Below are positions 1-7,007 of a stretch of 7,614 nt of DNA, in pieces. The notes beneath the pieces are model-generated. The model ran no database searches. It was not told where the DNA came from and was given only the letters and a program-made list of their open reading frames with translations. The position numbers were made by a program, and so were the translations under genes. This DNA comes from Verrucomicrobiota bacterium (lineage in GTDB: Bacteria > Verrucomicrobiota > Verrucomicrobiia > Limisphaerales > UBA9464), in contig JAFLEG010000188.1 in assembly GCA_017302195.1 (NCBI GenBank), positions 1 to 7,614 of the forward strand, written 5' to 3'. How positions within the stretch are numbered: position 1 is the first letter of the stretch; every line of letters begins with the position of its first letter.

Positions 1-1
1 A

Positions 2-115
2 AGAAAGGGACGCACCGTTCTGACCGAACCTGATCACCGATCCCTGGACGCCGATCCCCTGCGGAATCCCGTTGCTGCAGGCCGGTTGCGCTTCGGACGC
101 TCCATCGCATCCTGA
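2..115 (+). CDS. C-terminal tail of an unidentified upstream protein (partial)
   Basis: A frame open from the left edge runs 37 codons to a TGA at 113-115; the other two plus-strand frames stop within the first 35 bases. The visible peptide is basic and unstructured-looking, ending RLRFGRSIAS, and matches no family I recognise. About 60 % of third positions are G or C, which agrees only moderately with a coding frame here. The stop lies three bases before the GTG start of the photolyase-like gene, the spacing expected of translationally coupled genes, and this is the main reason to list it. A frame this short can be open by chance in GC-rich DNA, so it remains tentative. No function can be assigned. 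Confidence 0.4.
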   Translation, partial: RKGRTVLTEPDHRSLDADPLRNPVAAGRLRFGRSIAS

Positions 116-118
116 GCG

Positions 119-1384
119 GTGATCGAACCGCAGTTCCCGGCCGACCGCTCCGGGGCCCTGGGGCGCCTGGAAGACTTCCTCCTCCGAGCCCGCCATTATG
201 CGGCCGTCCGCAACCAGGTGGCCCCCGGGCATGCCGGCGTCTCGCGGCTCTCACCTGCCATCCGTACCGGGCTGATCTCCGAACAGGAAGTCGTGCGTGC
301 CGTCCTCGCGCGCCACCCGCTGGCTGCGGTGGAGAAGTTCATCCAGGAGGTGTTCTGGCGCACGTACTGGAAGGGGTGGCTCCACCTGCGTCCGCAGGTG
401 TGGACTGCCTACCTCGAGCGCCGGGACTGGTGGCGGAAGCACGCACCGGAAGCCGTGCGCCACCGCGCGGCCGCGGTGGCCGGCGGCCAAAGCGGTGTGG
501 CCATCATGGACCGCTTCGCACGCGAACTGGTGGAGACTGGCTACTTGCACAACCACGCGCGCCTGTGGTGGGCCAGCTTCTGGATCCACGTCGAACGCCT
601 GCCCTGGGAACTCGGCGCCGACTTCTTCCTCCGCCATCTGCTGGATGCCGATCCCGCCAGCAATACCCTCTCCTGGCGCTGGGTCGCGGGCCTGCAGACG
701 CCGGGCAAGTTCTACCTGGTCCGGCGCTCAAACCTGGAAAGGTACTGCGCCCCGGAGCTCCTCTCCGACACCACCGGACTCGACCGCCTCGACGATGGCC
801 GGGTGGTCGCAGCCGAGATTCCGGAGATCGCCGACCGCTCCATCGGCAGATCAGCCTTCGACGACGACACCGCATCCCCTCCGAACGCCCCCTATGGACT
901 GTGGGTGCACGAGGAGGACTGCAATCCGGACCTCGGAGGGGCGATGGATCCGCCCCCCTCCCGGCTCATCGCCGCTGGACCGGACGCCCCGGAAAGCCCG
1001 GCGGAGTGCCCGGCGCCACAGCAACGGTTGCTTACGCACGCGCTGGCGGATGCCGGGCGGCGCCTCTGCGCGCAGTTTATGTTGCCTCTGGACGCCCCGG
1101 AATCTGGGAGCATCCGTTCCCGCAGAGATCGCCTTCGGGATTTTGCGCGGCGCCACGGTCTTCGGACCCTGGCCGCCATGGCTCCGTCCGTGGGCCCGCT
1201 CGCCGACGCACTGCCCGCCCTCCGGTCGGCGCTCGCCCGGGACGGCGTGTCGCTCCTGCTGTTCCGACGCCCCTGGGACTCCCGTCACTGGCCCCAGGCG
1301 CACCGCGGCTACTTCAGTTTCTGGGCGTCCGCCAGGTCCCGCCTCGCCGAGGGGCAATCGTCCCCCGAGTTGGCCGGGTCATGA
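119..1384 (+). CDS. Photolyase/cryptochrome-like FAD-binding domain protein with FAD domain first
   Basis: This 421-residue protein resembles the helical FAD-binding domain of DNA photolyases and cryptochromes. Matches in order are SRLSPAIRTG (42-51), FIQEVFWRTYW (74-84), GYLHNHARLWW (141-151), PWELGADFFL (162-171) and DADPASNTLSWRWV (176-189). Compared from memory with E. coli PhrB, Arg148, Asp176, Asp178 and Asn182 match Arg344, Asp372, Asp374 and Asn378 around the flavin. Trp163 and Trp186 match the electron-transfer Trp359 and Trp382 with the same 23-residue spacing, and Trp80 and Trp188 match the lesion-stacking Trp277 and Trp384. PhrB Arg342 is His146 here. No alpha/beta antenna domain precedes this domain. 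Instead residues 258-410 hold hydrophobic strands (YGLWVHEED, SRLIAAG, VSLLLFRRPWD) between helices, suggesting an alpha/beta domain at the C-terminus. The GTG start follows an in-frame TGA at once, so no longer start exists; no Shine-Dalgarno is visible. DNA repair or light sensing are both possible. Confidence 0.85.
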   Translation: MIEPQFPADRSGALGRLEDFLLRARHYAAVRNQVAPGHAGVSRLSPAIRTGLISEQEVVRAVLARHPLAAVEKFIQEVFWRTYWKGWLHLRPQVWTAYLERRDWWRKHAPEAVRHRAAAVAGGQSGVAIMDRFARELVETGYLHNHARLWWASFWIHVERLPWELGADFFLRHLLDADPASNTLSWRWVAGLQTPGKFYLVRRSNLERYCAPELLSDTTGLDRLDDGRVVAAEIPEIADRSIGRSAFDDDTASPPNAPYGLWVHEEDCNPDLGGAMDPPPSRLIAAGPDAPESPAECPAPQQRLLTHALADAGRRLCAQFMLPLDAPESGSIRSRRDRLRDFARRHGLRTLAAMAPSVGPLADALPALRSALARDGVSLLLFRRPWDSRHWPQAHRGYFSFWASARSRLAEGQSSPELAGS

Positions 1385-1409
1385 ACCTGCAAGACGCTGA
1401 AAACTTCCA

Positions 1410-1438
1410 CCGACGTTCGGCTCTCCCCCACGCGTCGG
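1410..1438. terminator. Weak hairpin in the convergent gap (possible terminator)
   Basis: CCGACG at 1410-1415 pairs perfectly with CGTCGG at 1433-1438 across a 17-base loop, 26 bases after the photolyase-like stop codon. The loop is long and no T-run follows, so it is not a classical intrinsic terminator. Its location between two convergent genes is the main argument for it. Confidence 0.2.
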
Positions 1439-1463
1439 CATCTTCATGGCCAAAGGAGAGTTT

Positions 1464-1480
1464 GAGCCTGACGCCGGCTC
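1464..1480. terminator. Short hairpin downstream of the GloVer-repeat gene (possible terminator)
   Basis: GAGCC at 1464-1468 pairs with GGCTC at 1476-1480 around a 7-base loop, about 20 bases beyond the minus-strand stop of the GloVer-repeat gene. On the minus strand it is followed by AAACTCTCCTTTGG, not a continuous U-tract. It could help end minus-strand transcription, but a 5-bp stem is weak evidence. Confidence 0.25.
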
Positions 1481-1500
1481 CTACCACCGAGGGGCGGAAG

Positions 1501-4500
1501 CTACGGCTCGGGATCCGGGCTCGCCAGGGCGGGCGGTGCAGGCTCCCAAGACCAACGGGGGGTCACCCGCACGTAGATCTCGTCGGAGCCGAGCGGACGC
1601 AGCGACTTCATCACGGGATCCACCGAAGGGGTGGCAATGCTGCCCAGTGACTTCCACGCGGAATCCGCCAGACCGAGGCGAAACTCCAGATCATAGCGGA
1701 TCCCGGGAATCCCCGGGAAGGTCAGCGCCATGACACCGGGGTCCCCGGAGTCCACGGCCACCTGCGGCCGGGCTTCCACGAGGGTAAGCACGCTCTCGTT
1801 GGTGCTGATGGCGTAGTTCACCAGCAGGTCCACATTCCCGGCAAACTCCGGAAGGATCGGGTAACGGCCCGCAGGACTCAGGGACGTGGCGCTCGTCGTC
1901 CAGGAAACGGTGATCCCGTCCGGAGTGAGCGAGGGCGTCACGCTTCCTGTCAGCCTGAACTCTGTGGCGCCCACCGGCAGCACCGCGGGGGTGGGATCCG
2001 CCAACACCGGGACCGGCTCCACGATGAGTGTCAGCGCATTGGTCGCGGTCAGCGGCGGCCAGAATCCGCCGCTGTTGCCAATGACCTGGATGGTGTAGGT
2101 GCCTGCCGGGATGGTTGCTGACTGGATGGATCCGTACCGGACGGATTCCGGAGAAACACCCGGCGGCAGCCCCCGGGCTTCGAAGGGAGGATTGGCATCG
2201 CCGAAGAACAGCGACCCGAAATACACGCTGACCTGGTTGCGGTATCGCTCCCGGATCACCACCCCCTCCCTGGCCACGGGACGTAACGACGGGTAGGCGG
2301 ACAACTTGCGTACCGCTCCGGAACGGTAATCCGCGAGGGATACCAGATAGTGGTCGTCCAACTGCTCGGGGGACGAATGCCTCGCCGGGGAGCCGTGCTC
2401 CTGAGCCAGGGTCATCCGACCACGCCGGGCGAGTGGCTCGACATGACCTGTAGCGGGCTGGAAGCGATACAGCACGATGTCGCTCTGCGAGAGCCCAACC
2501 AGGCTCCCGTCCGGCGATTCGATGAGTCGTCCGGAGGGCCGCAATCCGAGTTCTCCCTCGTTCGGACTTCGAAATACCGATTCCATCCGCGCCGGTTCGT
2601 CGGCGGAGGCGGAACGGACGAATCGGAGGATCTCCCCCATGAAGGCGCTGTTGGTGCCCGGTCGGTCGGTCCACTGCCGAACGGCGTACAGGTTCCCATC
2701 ACGCGTCTCGGTCAGCCCGCCCGAAATCTGCATCGTCGCCTTCGTCCGCTCGAGGCGCGTCAGGATGCGGTACCCCTCGCCCGTCAGACCGATCCGAAAG
2801 AGTCCGTCGGCGTTCAGTTGGTTGGTGGCGTCCCCCGAGGCGAGCCCGTAGAGCAGTCCGTCGGCTGCCTCCAGCAACTCAGGCCAGGCGCGCCACCGGT
2901 CCTCCGCGGATGCGCCAAACTCGTGGATCACCGTCAAGGATCCCGTGGGCGGATCGTACCGGTAGAGGGTTCCCAGATCCGAGGATCCGCCGCGCGGCGT
3001 GGTGCCGATCAGCGCCCCGGTCCGGGACTTGATCAGCCCGCACCGCGGCTGGTGATCGCCGTCAAAGCGTCCGGGAAGCGTGGCCAGGACCTCGAACCGG
3101 CCGGTCCCGGGATGCACCCGGTACAGCCGGGGAGAAAAATCATGGCGGTCTCCCTGCTGGCTCGTGCCGTAGAGCCAGCCGTCGTTGCCCAGCACCAGGA
3201 ATCCTGAGGGCTTTCTCACGTTCCCGGGACTGCCCGTGAAGGTGTGGAGCACGGCGCCGATCGTACCGTCTTCGCTCGCTGAAAACAGGGTGCCCTCATC
3301 CACAATGCCCCCGTTGTCCGTCACCCCGAAAATGGCGCCCTGGTGGTCACGCACCAGGGGTCCCGCGGGCCGCCGTCCATCCCGGCCCGCGCTGTGGACT
3401 TTGAAGATGGGTTGAAGTCCGTGCTGGCCCGGAAGAAATGACCAGATTCCCGTCAGCGTCGGAATGAAGAGCACCCCGGAGTCTGATTGAGCCCAAACCT
3501 CGGGATCCGAGATCCCCTGAGGGCCGATCAGATCGTCGTGTTGGACAACCGGCTCCAGGCGCAGGTCTCCCGGGTCGTGCTGATGCGGCGTCCAGACCCG
3601 GTAAATGGCGCTGCCGCTCAGGCCGTAGAGTTCGCCGTCCGGCCCTTCGACAGGGGCTCCGGCGAAACGGATGCCCGGGTTGAAACTGTGACAGTTCCCA
3701 CCCCCGAAAACGGGATCGGTCTGACACGCGGTTCCGGACCGTGCGGATGCCAACGAAACGGGCTTCCCGGACGGGTCCACCCGAAACAGCGAACTATCGC
3801 CGCCCTCCCCCGCCCTGGTGCCATAAACAAACCCGTCCCGCGCCACCAGCAACGCCGACTTGGAAGAGGGAAGCCATTCCATCCCATGGAACCCGGCCCA
3901 CCGCGTCGCATCGCTTCCATCCCGGCGGCAACGCACGATGCCCCCGGCGCCCGATGCGCCGCCATTCTGCCCAAGGATGTACAGCCAGCCATCGGCGGAC
4001 TCGACCACACCCCGGTTGAAGCCGGTGATTCCATGCGCCAGCAGCGGGATGATCTCAACCTGTTCTCCGTCCTCACTCATGCGGACGTAGCCGTCAGGTA
4101 CGGTGCCGTAGAGCTTCCCGTCGCTCAACTGCCGCAGGGACGAATGGACCAACCTGCCGATGCGCCCTCGGATGTTGGACAGTGAACCGTCCGCGCTGCG
4201 GTACCGGTACACCGGTCCGGAATTGCCCGGCCCGGCAAAGGCTTCCGAGGTGACATAGATGAAGCCGCCGGATGTCGAGGAGATCCTGCAGGGCCATTCG
4301 ACTGAAGTCCCGTTCAGCACCGCCGCTTCGCGGTAGTCCCCTGCGTCCTGTCGAAGGCTGAAGAGCACATTGGTCCTCACGGTGATCCAGCCGGAGGGGT
4401 TTCGGGGATCCGACATCGTCGTCAGTTCCTGGCCGACACCCCAAAGGCGTTGATCGCTGCCGACAGTCAGGGCGATTACGCCCCCATCAAATCGTCGCTG

Positions 4501-5100
4501 GCCGCCCGCCAGTCGCCTCAGCACTCCCGCAGCCCGGTCCGCATCCGACACCGGCGGAACCGGGCCTCCTCGGGCTTCGATCACCGGACTCCAACGCGGA
4601 CTCGGCGGCACCCCCAGAATCACCGGCTCGTCGGCCCGGTCGGCCAGCTCGACAACGGAATGCTCCCCAAGACGATGACGCCAGCCATATCGGACCCTGC
4701 CGTCGGCCTGGACCAGGGAGATGCCGGTCAGAGTCTCCCCTGGTCCCTCGGGATAATCCGCGAGCTGGAGAAGACGAACCGGATTGGTGGATCCCAGAGT
4801 TTCGCCAAACGGCAGTGAGTTGGGGAACCGACTTCCCCACCCGGAGTTTCCAGGTTTGAAGCCGGACGAAGTGGAGGAGGAATACTGCGGCTGCCCGGTG
4901 ACCCAATCATCCCAACGGCACCAGCTCGAGACGTGTTCATGGTCACCGCTGCCATTCCAATCCATATCGGTGGTGACCGTATGGGTATCGCACACCACAA
5001 ACCCCGGCTGTGCGTTCGCACCTCCGACCAGACAGAAACCGAGGAGCAGGTTCAGGCCTGTTCTGATTGGTGGAGTCTGCCAAGGTTGCCAGGGGCTCAT
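1501..5100 (-). CDS. Secreted choice-anchor tandem-repeat GloVer-containing protein
   Basis: This 1199-residue protein is probably exported. It begins with a basic/hydrophobic signal peptide (IRTGLNLLLGFCLVGGANA, predicted cut after Ala30). About ten repeats with the core DG-x-LYG lie from residue 327 to 885, several followed by GTLYRYDPPTG-like strands; this is the GloVer (Gloeobacter/Verrucomicrobia) repeat style, probably beta-propeller-like. Residues about 970-1028 (GLPPGVS, then PAGTYTIQV) look like a putative Ig domain. Residues about 1031-1108 (GRYPILPEF, then NYAISTNESVLTL) look like an MBG-type Ig fold. Residues 1112-1180 resemble the terminal beta domain of verrucomicrobial secreted proteins (FPGIPGIRYDLEF). 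No PEP-CTERM or transmembrane anchor is seen at the C-terminus. Residues 31-300 are not recognised. No start codon lies further upstream in frame, and the ATG has no clear Shine-Dalgarno. Ligand and role are unknown; surface binding or adhesion is a guess. It is convergent with the photolyase-like gene. Confidence 0.85.
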   Translation of the reverse strand: MSPWQPWQTPPIRTGLNLLLGFCLVGGANAQPGFVVCDTHTVTTDMDWNGSGDHEHVSSWCRWDDWVTGQPQYSSSTSSGFKPGNSGWGSRFPNSLPFGETLGSTNPVRLLQLADYPEGPGETLTGISLVQADGRVRYGWRHRLGEHSVVELADRADEPVILGVPPSPRWSPVIEARGGPVPPVSDADRAAGVLRRLAGGQRRFDGGVIALTVGSDQRLWGVGQELTTMSDPRNPSGWITVRTNVLFSLRQDAGDYREAAVLNGTSVEWPCRISSTSGGFIYVTSEAFAGPGNSGPVYRYRSADGSLSNIRGRIGRLVHSSLRQLSDGKLYGTVPDGYVRMSEDGEQVEIIPLLAHGITGFNRGVVESADGWLYILGQNGGASGAGGIVRCRRDGSDATRWAGFHGMEWLPSSKSALLVARDGFVYGTRAGEGGDSSLFRVDPSGKPVSLASARSGTACQTDPVFGGGNCHSFNPGIRFAGAPVEGPDGELYGLSGSAIYRVWTPHQHDPGDLRLEPVVQHDDLIGPQGISDPEVWAQSDSGVLFIPTLTGIWSFLPGQHGLQPIFKVHSAGRDGRRPAGPLVRDHQGAIFGVTDNGGIVDEGTLFSASEDGTIGAVLHTFTGSPGNVRKPSGFLVLGNDGWLYGTSQQGDRHDFSPRLYRVHPGTGRFEVLATLPGRFDGDHQPRCGLIKSRTGALIGTTPRGGSSDLGTLYRYDPPTGSLTVIHEFGASAEDRWRAWPELLEAADGLLYGLASGDATNQLNADGLFRIGLTGEGYRILTRLERTKATMQISGGLTETRDGNLYAVRQWTDRPGTNSAFMGEILRFVRSASADEPARMESVFRSPNEGELGLRPSGRLIESPDGSLVGLSQSDIVLYRFQPATGHVEPLARRGRMTLAQEHGSPARHSSPEQLDDHYLVSLADYRSGAVRKLSAYPSLRPVAREGVVIRERYRNQVSVYFGSLFFGDANPPFEARGLPPGVSPESVRYGSIQSATIPAGTYTIQVIGNSGGFWPPLTATNALTLIVEPVPVLADPTPAVLPVGATEFRLTGSVTPSLTPDGITVSWTTSATSLSPAGRYPILPEFAGNVDLLVNYAISTNESVLTLVEARPQVAVDSGDPGVMALTFPGIPGIRYDLEFRLGLADSAWKSLGSIATPSVDPVMKSLRPLGSDEIYVRVTPRWSWEPAPPALASPDPEP
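2446..4122 (-). repeat. GloVer DG-x-LYG repeat array inside the secreted protein
   Basis: Repeat cores are DGKLYGT (327), DGWLYIL (370), DGFVYGT (422), DGELYGL (488), QGAIFGV (587), DGWLYGT (640), TGALIGT (694), DGLLYGL (747), DGNLYAV (801) and DGSLVGL (864). From 587 to 801 the spacing is 53-54 residues each time; outside this it ranges from 43 to 99. The second halves of units also recur, for example GTLFSASEDG, PRLYRVHPGTG, GTLYRYDPPTG and IVLYRFQPATG. The repeats are diverged at the DNA level and are visible only in the protein. Confidence 0.8.
5011..5100 (-). other. Signal peptide of the GloVer-repeat protein
   Basis: Residues 1-30 comprise a polar lead with Arg13, a hydrophobic core (LNLLLGFCLVGG) and an Ala-Asn-Ala motif before Gln31, which fits a type I signal peptidase site. 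The core contains a Cys (Cys23), but it lacks the context of a lipobox next to the mature start, so a lipoprotein is less likely. Confidence 0.65.
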
Positions 5101-5243
5101 GGGAACGTGAATGTATGAGCTTCCCCAAACACTTCAGGGTCAAGTGGAGAGTTGGTTCCAGTCAGAACCTATGCGGCTCGCTGCGGAACGCGGACACGGT
5201 CGGGACGGTCTCCGGCATCCACCCACACCGTTTAGGACCCGGG

Positions 5244-5711
5244 CTACTCCGGCAACCCGCCGAAGCCGGTCTGGCGCAGGGCCTCGAAGAGCACGATGGC
5301 GGCGCAGTTGGACAGGTTCAGGGATCGTGCCTCCGGGTTCAGCATGGGGATGCGCAGCCAGGAGTCCCGGGAGGATTCGAGGAGCGGCCTCGGCAGGCCG
5401 GCGGTCTCGCGGCCGAATACCAGATAGTCGTCGGGATTGAACGTGGCGTCCATGTAGCGCCGGGGAGCGCCCTGCTCGATGAACCACAGACGGGAGAGCG
5501 GCGGGACGGAGGCGGCAAACCGGGTCCAGTCCGGCCAGCGGTGCCAGGTCACCTGACGCCAGTAATCCATGCCGGCCCGCTTCAATTCCCGATCCCCCAG
5601 GTCAAACCCGAACGGCTCGATCAGGTGCAGTGTGGTATGGGTGGCGGCGCAGAGGCGGGCGATGTTTCCGGTGTTGGGCGGAATCTCGGGTTCAACCAGG
5701 ACCAGATTCAT
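5244..5711 (-). CDS. trmL: tRNA (cytidine(34)-2'-O)-methyltransferase TrmL
   Basis: TrmL (YibK) is a cytoplasmic SPOUT-class enzyme that uses S-adenosylmethionine to methylate the 2'-OH of wobble nucleotide 34 in certain leucine tRNAs. The 155 residues match the usual length of a minimal single-domain SPOUT protein. Hallmarks are LVEPEIPPNTGNIARLCA (5-22), HLIEPFGFDL...LKRAGMDY (29-50), YLVFGRETAGLP (96-107) and the knot segment IPMLNPEARSLNLSNCAAI (121-139), which forms the cofactor pocket. The family's NLSN is at 132-135 and is followed by a helix (VLFEALRQ). The ATG lies 19 bp after the truA stop, so co-transcription with truA and ruvX is likely. No Shine-Dalgarno is obvious. The enzyme acts near the TruA sites in the anticodon arm. 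Nothing is missing from the core. Confidence 0.95.
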   Translation of the reverse strand: MNLVLVEPEIPPNTGNIARLCAATHTTLHLIEPFGFDLGDRELKRAGMDYWRQVTWHRWPDWTRFAASVPPLSRLWFIEQGAPRRYMDATFNPDDYLVFGRETAGLPRPLLESSRDSWLRIPMLNPEARSLNLSNCAAIVLFEALRQTGFGGLPE

Positions 5712-5730
5712 GGATGGATGCCGTCAGAGA

Positions 5731-6594
5731 CTACTCCAGGTCGGCGGGACTTTCCACGGTGGGCAGGTCACGGGTTCGACGACGCCCGTAATAGACCTTC
5801 CAAAGCACCAGTCCATGCGCCGGGGCGGTCATGCCCGCCAGGCGCCGGTCCCGGCTCGCCAGCATGGCCGGCAGGGCCTCGGGGGCAAATCGTCCCAGGC
5901 CCACCTGCACCAGCGTGCCGGCAATGCCGCGGCACATCTTGTACAGGAAGCCATCCGCCTCGATCACCAGGGTCAGCAGCGGACCCGAGGTCCGGACCTC
6001 GCACCGCGTGACATGCCGCACCGTATGCCGGCGGGCGTATCCCGGCGAGGCGCTGAAGGCCAGGAAATCGTGGGAGCCGACCAGGGCGTGCGCGGCGGCC
6101 CGCATGCGATCCACATCCAGCGCCCGGGGCACATGCCAGGTGCGGTGACGCTCCAGCGGCTCATGCGCCGGATGGTTCCACACGCAGTAGCGGTACTGCT
6201 TGCCCCTCGCGCCGTAGCGCGCGTGGAAGTCCGGACGCGTCCGCGCTGCCGCCAGAATCCGCACATCCTCCGGCAGCCAGGCGTTGGCGGCCAGGACCAG
6301 CTTGGCGGGCGGCATGCGCAGGACACTCCGGGGGATGTCCACATGCGCCACCATCCCGAGCGCATGCACCCCGGTGTCGGTACGGCTGGAGCTGTACACG
6401 TGCGGGCGGTGGGCAAAGAGTCGTTCCAGCGCCTGCTCCACGGTTTCCTGCACCGTCAACTGCCCCGCCTGCGTCTGCCATCCGGCAAACCGGGTGCCCT
6501 GATAGGCGATGCACAGGCGGAGTCGCACATGGTCCGGCGCCTGGATCTCCGGCGCCGGAAGCGGCGTCACCGGCCTGGCGCGGCCCGGCTTCAT
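5731..6594 (-). CDS. truA: tRNA pseudouridine(38-40) synthase TruA
   Basis: TruA converts uridines 38, 39 and 40 in the tRNA anticodon arm to pseudouridine, as a cytoplasmic homodimer. The 287 residues fit the family. The catalytic motif is SSRTDTGVHALGM (69-81) with nucleophile Asp73. Other signatures are AYQGTRFAGWQ (30-40), KQYRYCVWN (132-140), SHDFLAFSA (174-182) and the C-terminal DGFLYKMCRGIAGTLVQVG (214-232). The frame stays open about 150 codons further upstream through ruvX, but those residues do not resemble TruA, so that extension is rejected. The chosen ATG overlaps the ruvX TGA as ATGA, indicating translational coupling. It gives about 24 Pro-rich residues before the conserved core; a GTG at Val23 is a less likely alternative start. 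No Shine-Dalgarno is visible. The gene precedes trmL by 19 bp. Confidence 0.95.
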   Translation of the reverse strand: MKPGRARPVTPLPAPEIQAPDHVRLRLCIAYQGTRFAGWQTQAGQLTVQETVEQALERLFAHRPHVYSSSRTDTGVHALGMVAHVDIPRSVLRMPPAKLVLAANAWLPEDVRILAAARTRPDFHARYGARGKQYRYCVWNHPAHEPLERHRTWHVPRALDVDRMRAAAHALVGSHDFLAFSASPGYARRHTVRHVTRCEVRTSGPLLTLVIEADGFLYKMCRGIAGTLVQVGLGRFAPEALPAMLASRDRRLAGMTAPAHGLVLWKVYYGRRRTRDLPTVESPADLE

Positions 6595-7007
6595 GGAGAG
6601 GCCAGGCTGTCGAGGTAACTCTGCAGGAGCAGCGCCGCTGCGGTCTTGTCCACCTTCTCCCGCCGACGGGGCCCGCGCACCTGGCCTTCGGAAAGGAACC
6701 GGTTTGCCAGGACGCTGGTCAGCCGTTCGTCCCAGGTTTGCAGCGGCACGGCCACGGACTCGCGCAGGACGGTCACAAACTCCCGGACCCGCACCGCGGC
6801 CTCCCCGTAGGAGCCGTCCATGTTCCGCGGCATGCCCACCAGGATGAGCTCCACCTCCTGCTCCCGGATCAGGGTCTTCAACCGCGCGAGAAAGTCGGCA
6901 AACGGCTGCGCCGGCACCGCCTCCAGCGGCTGGGCGATCATCTTCATGGGATCGCTGACCGCCACGCCGACGCGCGCGGTGCCGTGATCGAGTGCCAGGA
7001 TGCGCAT
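6591..7007 (-). CDS. ruvX: RuvX/YqgF family putative pre-16S rRNA nuclease
   Basis: YqgF/RuvX is an RNase H-like nuclease implicated in maturing the 5' end of 16S rRNA; the older label is Holliday junction resolvase-like. The 138-residue length is typical. The fold motifs are all present: LALDHGTARVGVAVSDP (4-20) with metal-binding Asp7, LVGMPRNMDGS (56-66), TWDERLTSVLA (91-101) with Glu94, and KVDKTAAALLLQSYLD (118-133) with Asp120. Asp7, Glu94 and Asp120 are the expected acidic active-site set, so it should be active. The start is the ATG at 7005-7007; no good Shine-Dalgarno precedes it. It lies 36 bp after the nagB-like stop and overlaps truA by four bases, placing a ribosome-maturation factor and two tRNA-modifying enzymes in one probable transcript. 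Confidence 0.95.
   Translation of the reverse strand: MRILALDHGTARVGVAVSDPMKMIAQPLEAVPAQPFADFLARLKTLIREQEVELILVGMPRNMDGSYGEAAVRVREFVTVLRESVAVPLQTWDERLTSVLANRFLSEGQVRGPRRREKVDKTAAALLLQSYLDSLASP

Noticed and set aside
376..1650. Long 424-residue plus-strand frame across the photolyase-like gene
   Set aside because: Its composition is Arg/Pro/Gly-rich low-complexity translation typical of a shadow frame in GC-rich DNA; the photolyase motifs are in the other frame.
1698..1720. Near-palindrome TCCCGGGAATCCCCGGGA inside the GloVer gene
   Set aside because: It is imperfect, lies within coding sequence and is explained by GC-rich Pro/Gly codons; no second copy was seen in the window.
2350..4185. 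Plus-strand frames of 285 and 232 residues antisense to the GloVer gene
   Set aside because: They show no recognisable domain, and the minus-strand frame has clear repeats, Ig-like domains and a signal peptide.
5115..5143. Promoter for the GloVer gene with TTGACC (minus strand, 5143-5138) and CATACA/TACATT as -10
   Set aside because: The spacing is 20-22 bases and the -10 match is poor, so it does not meet a sigma-70 pattern; a real promoter may lie in this gap, but this pair is not convincing.
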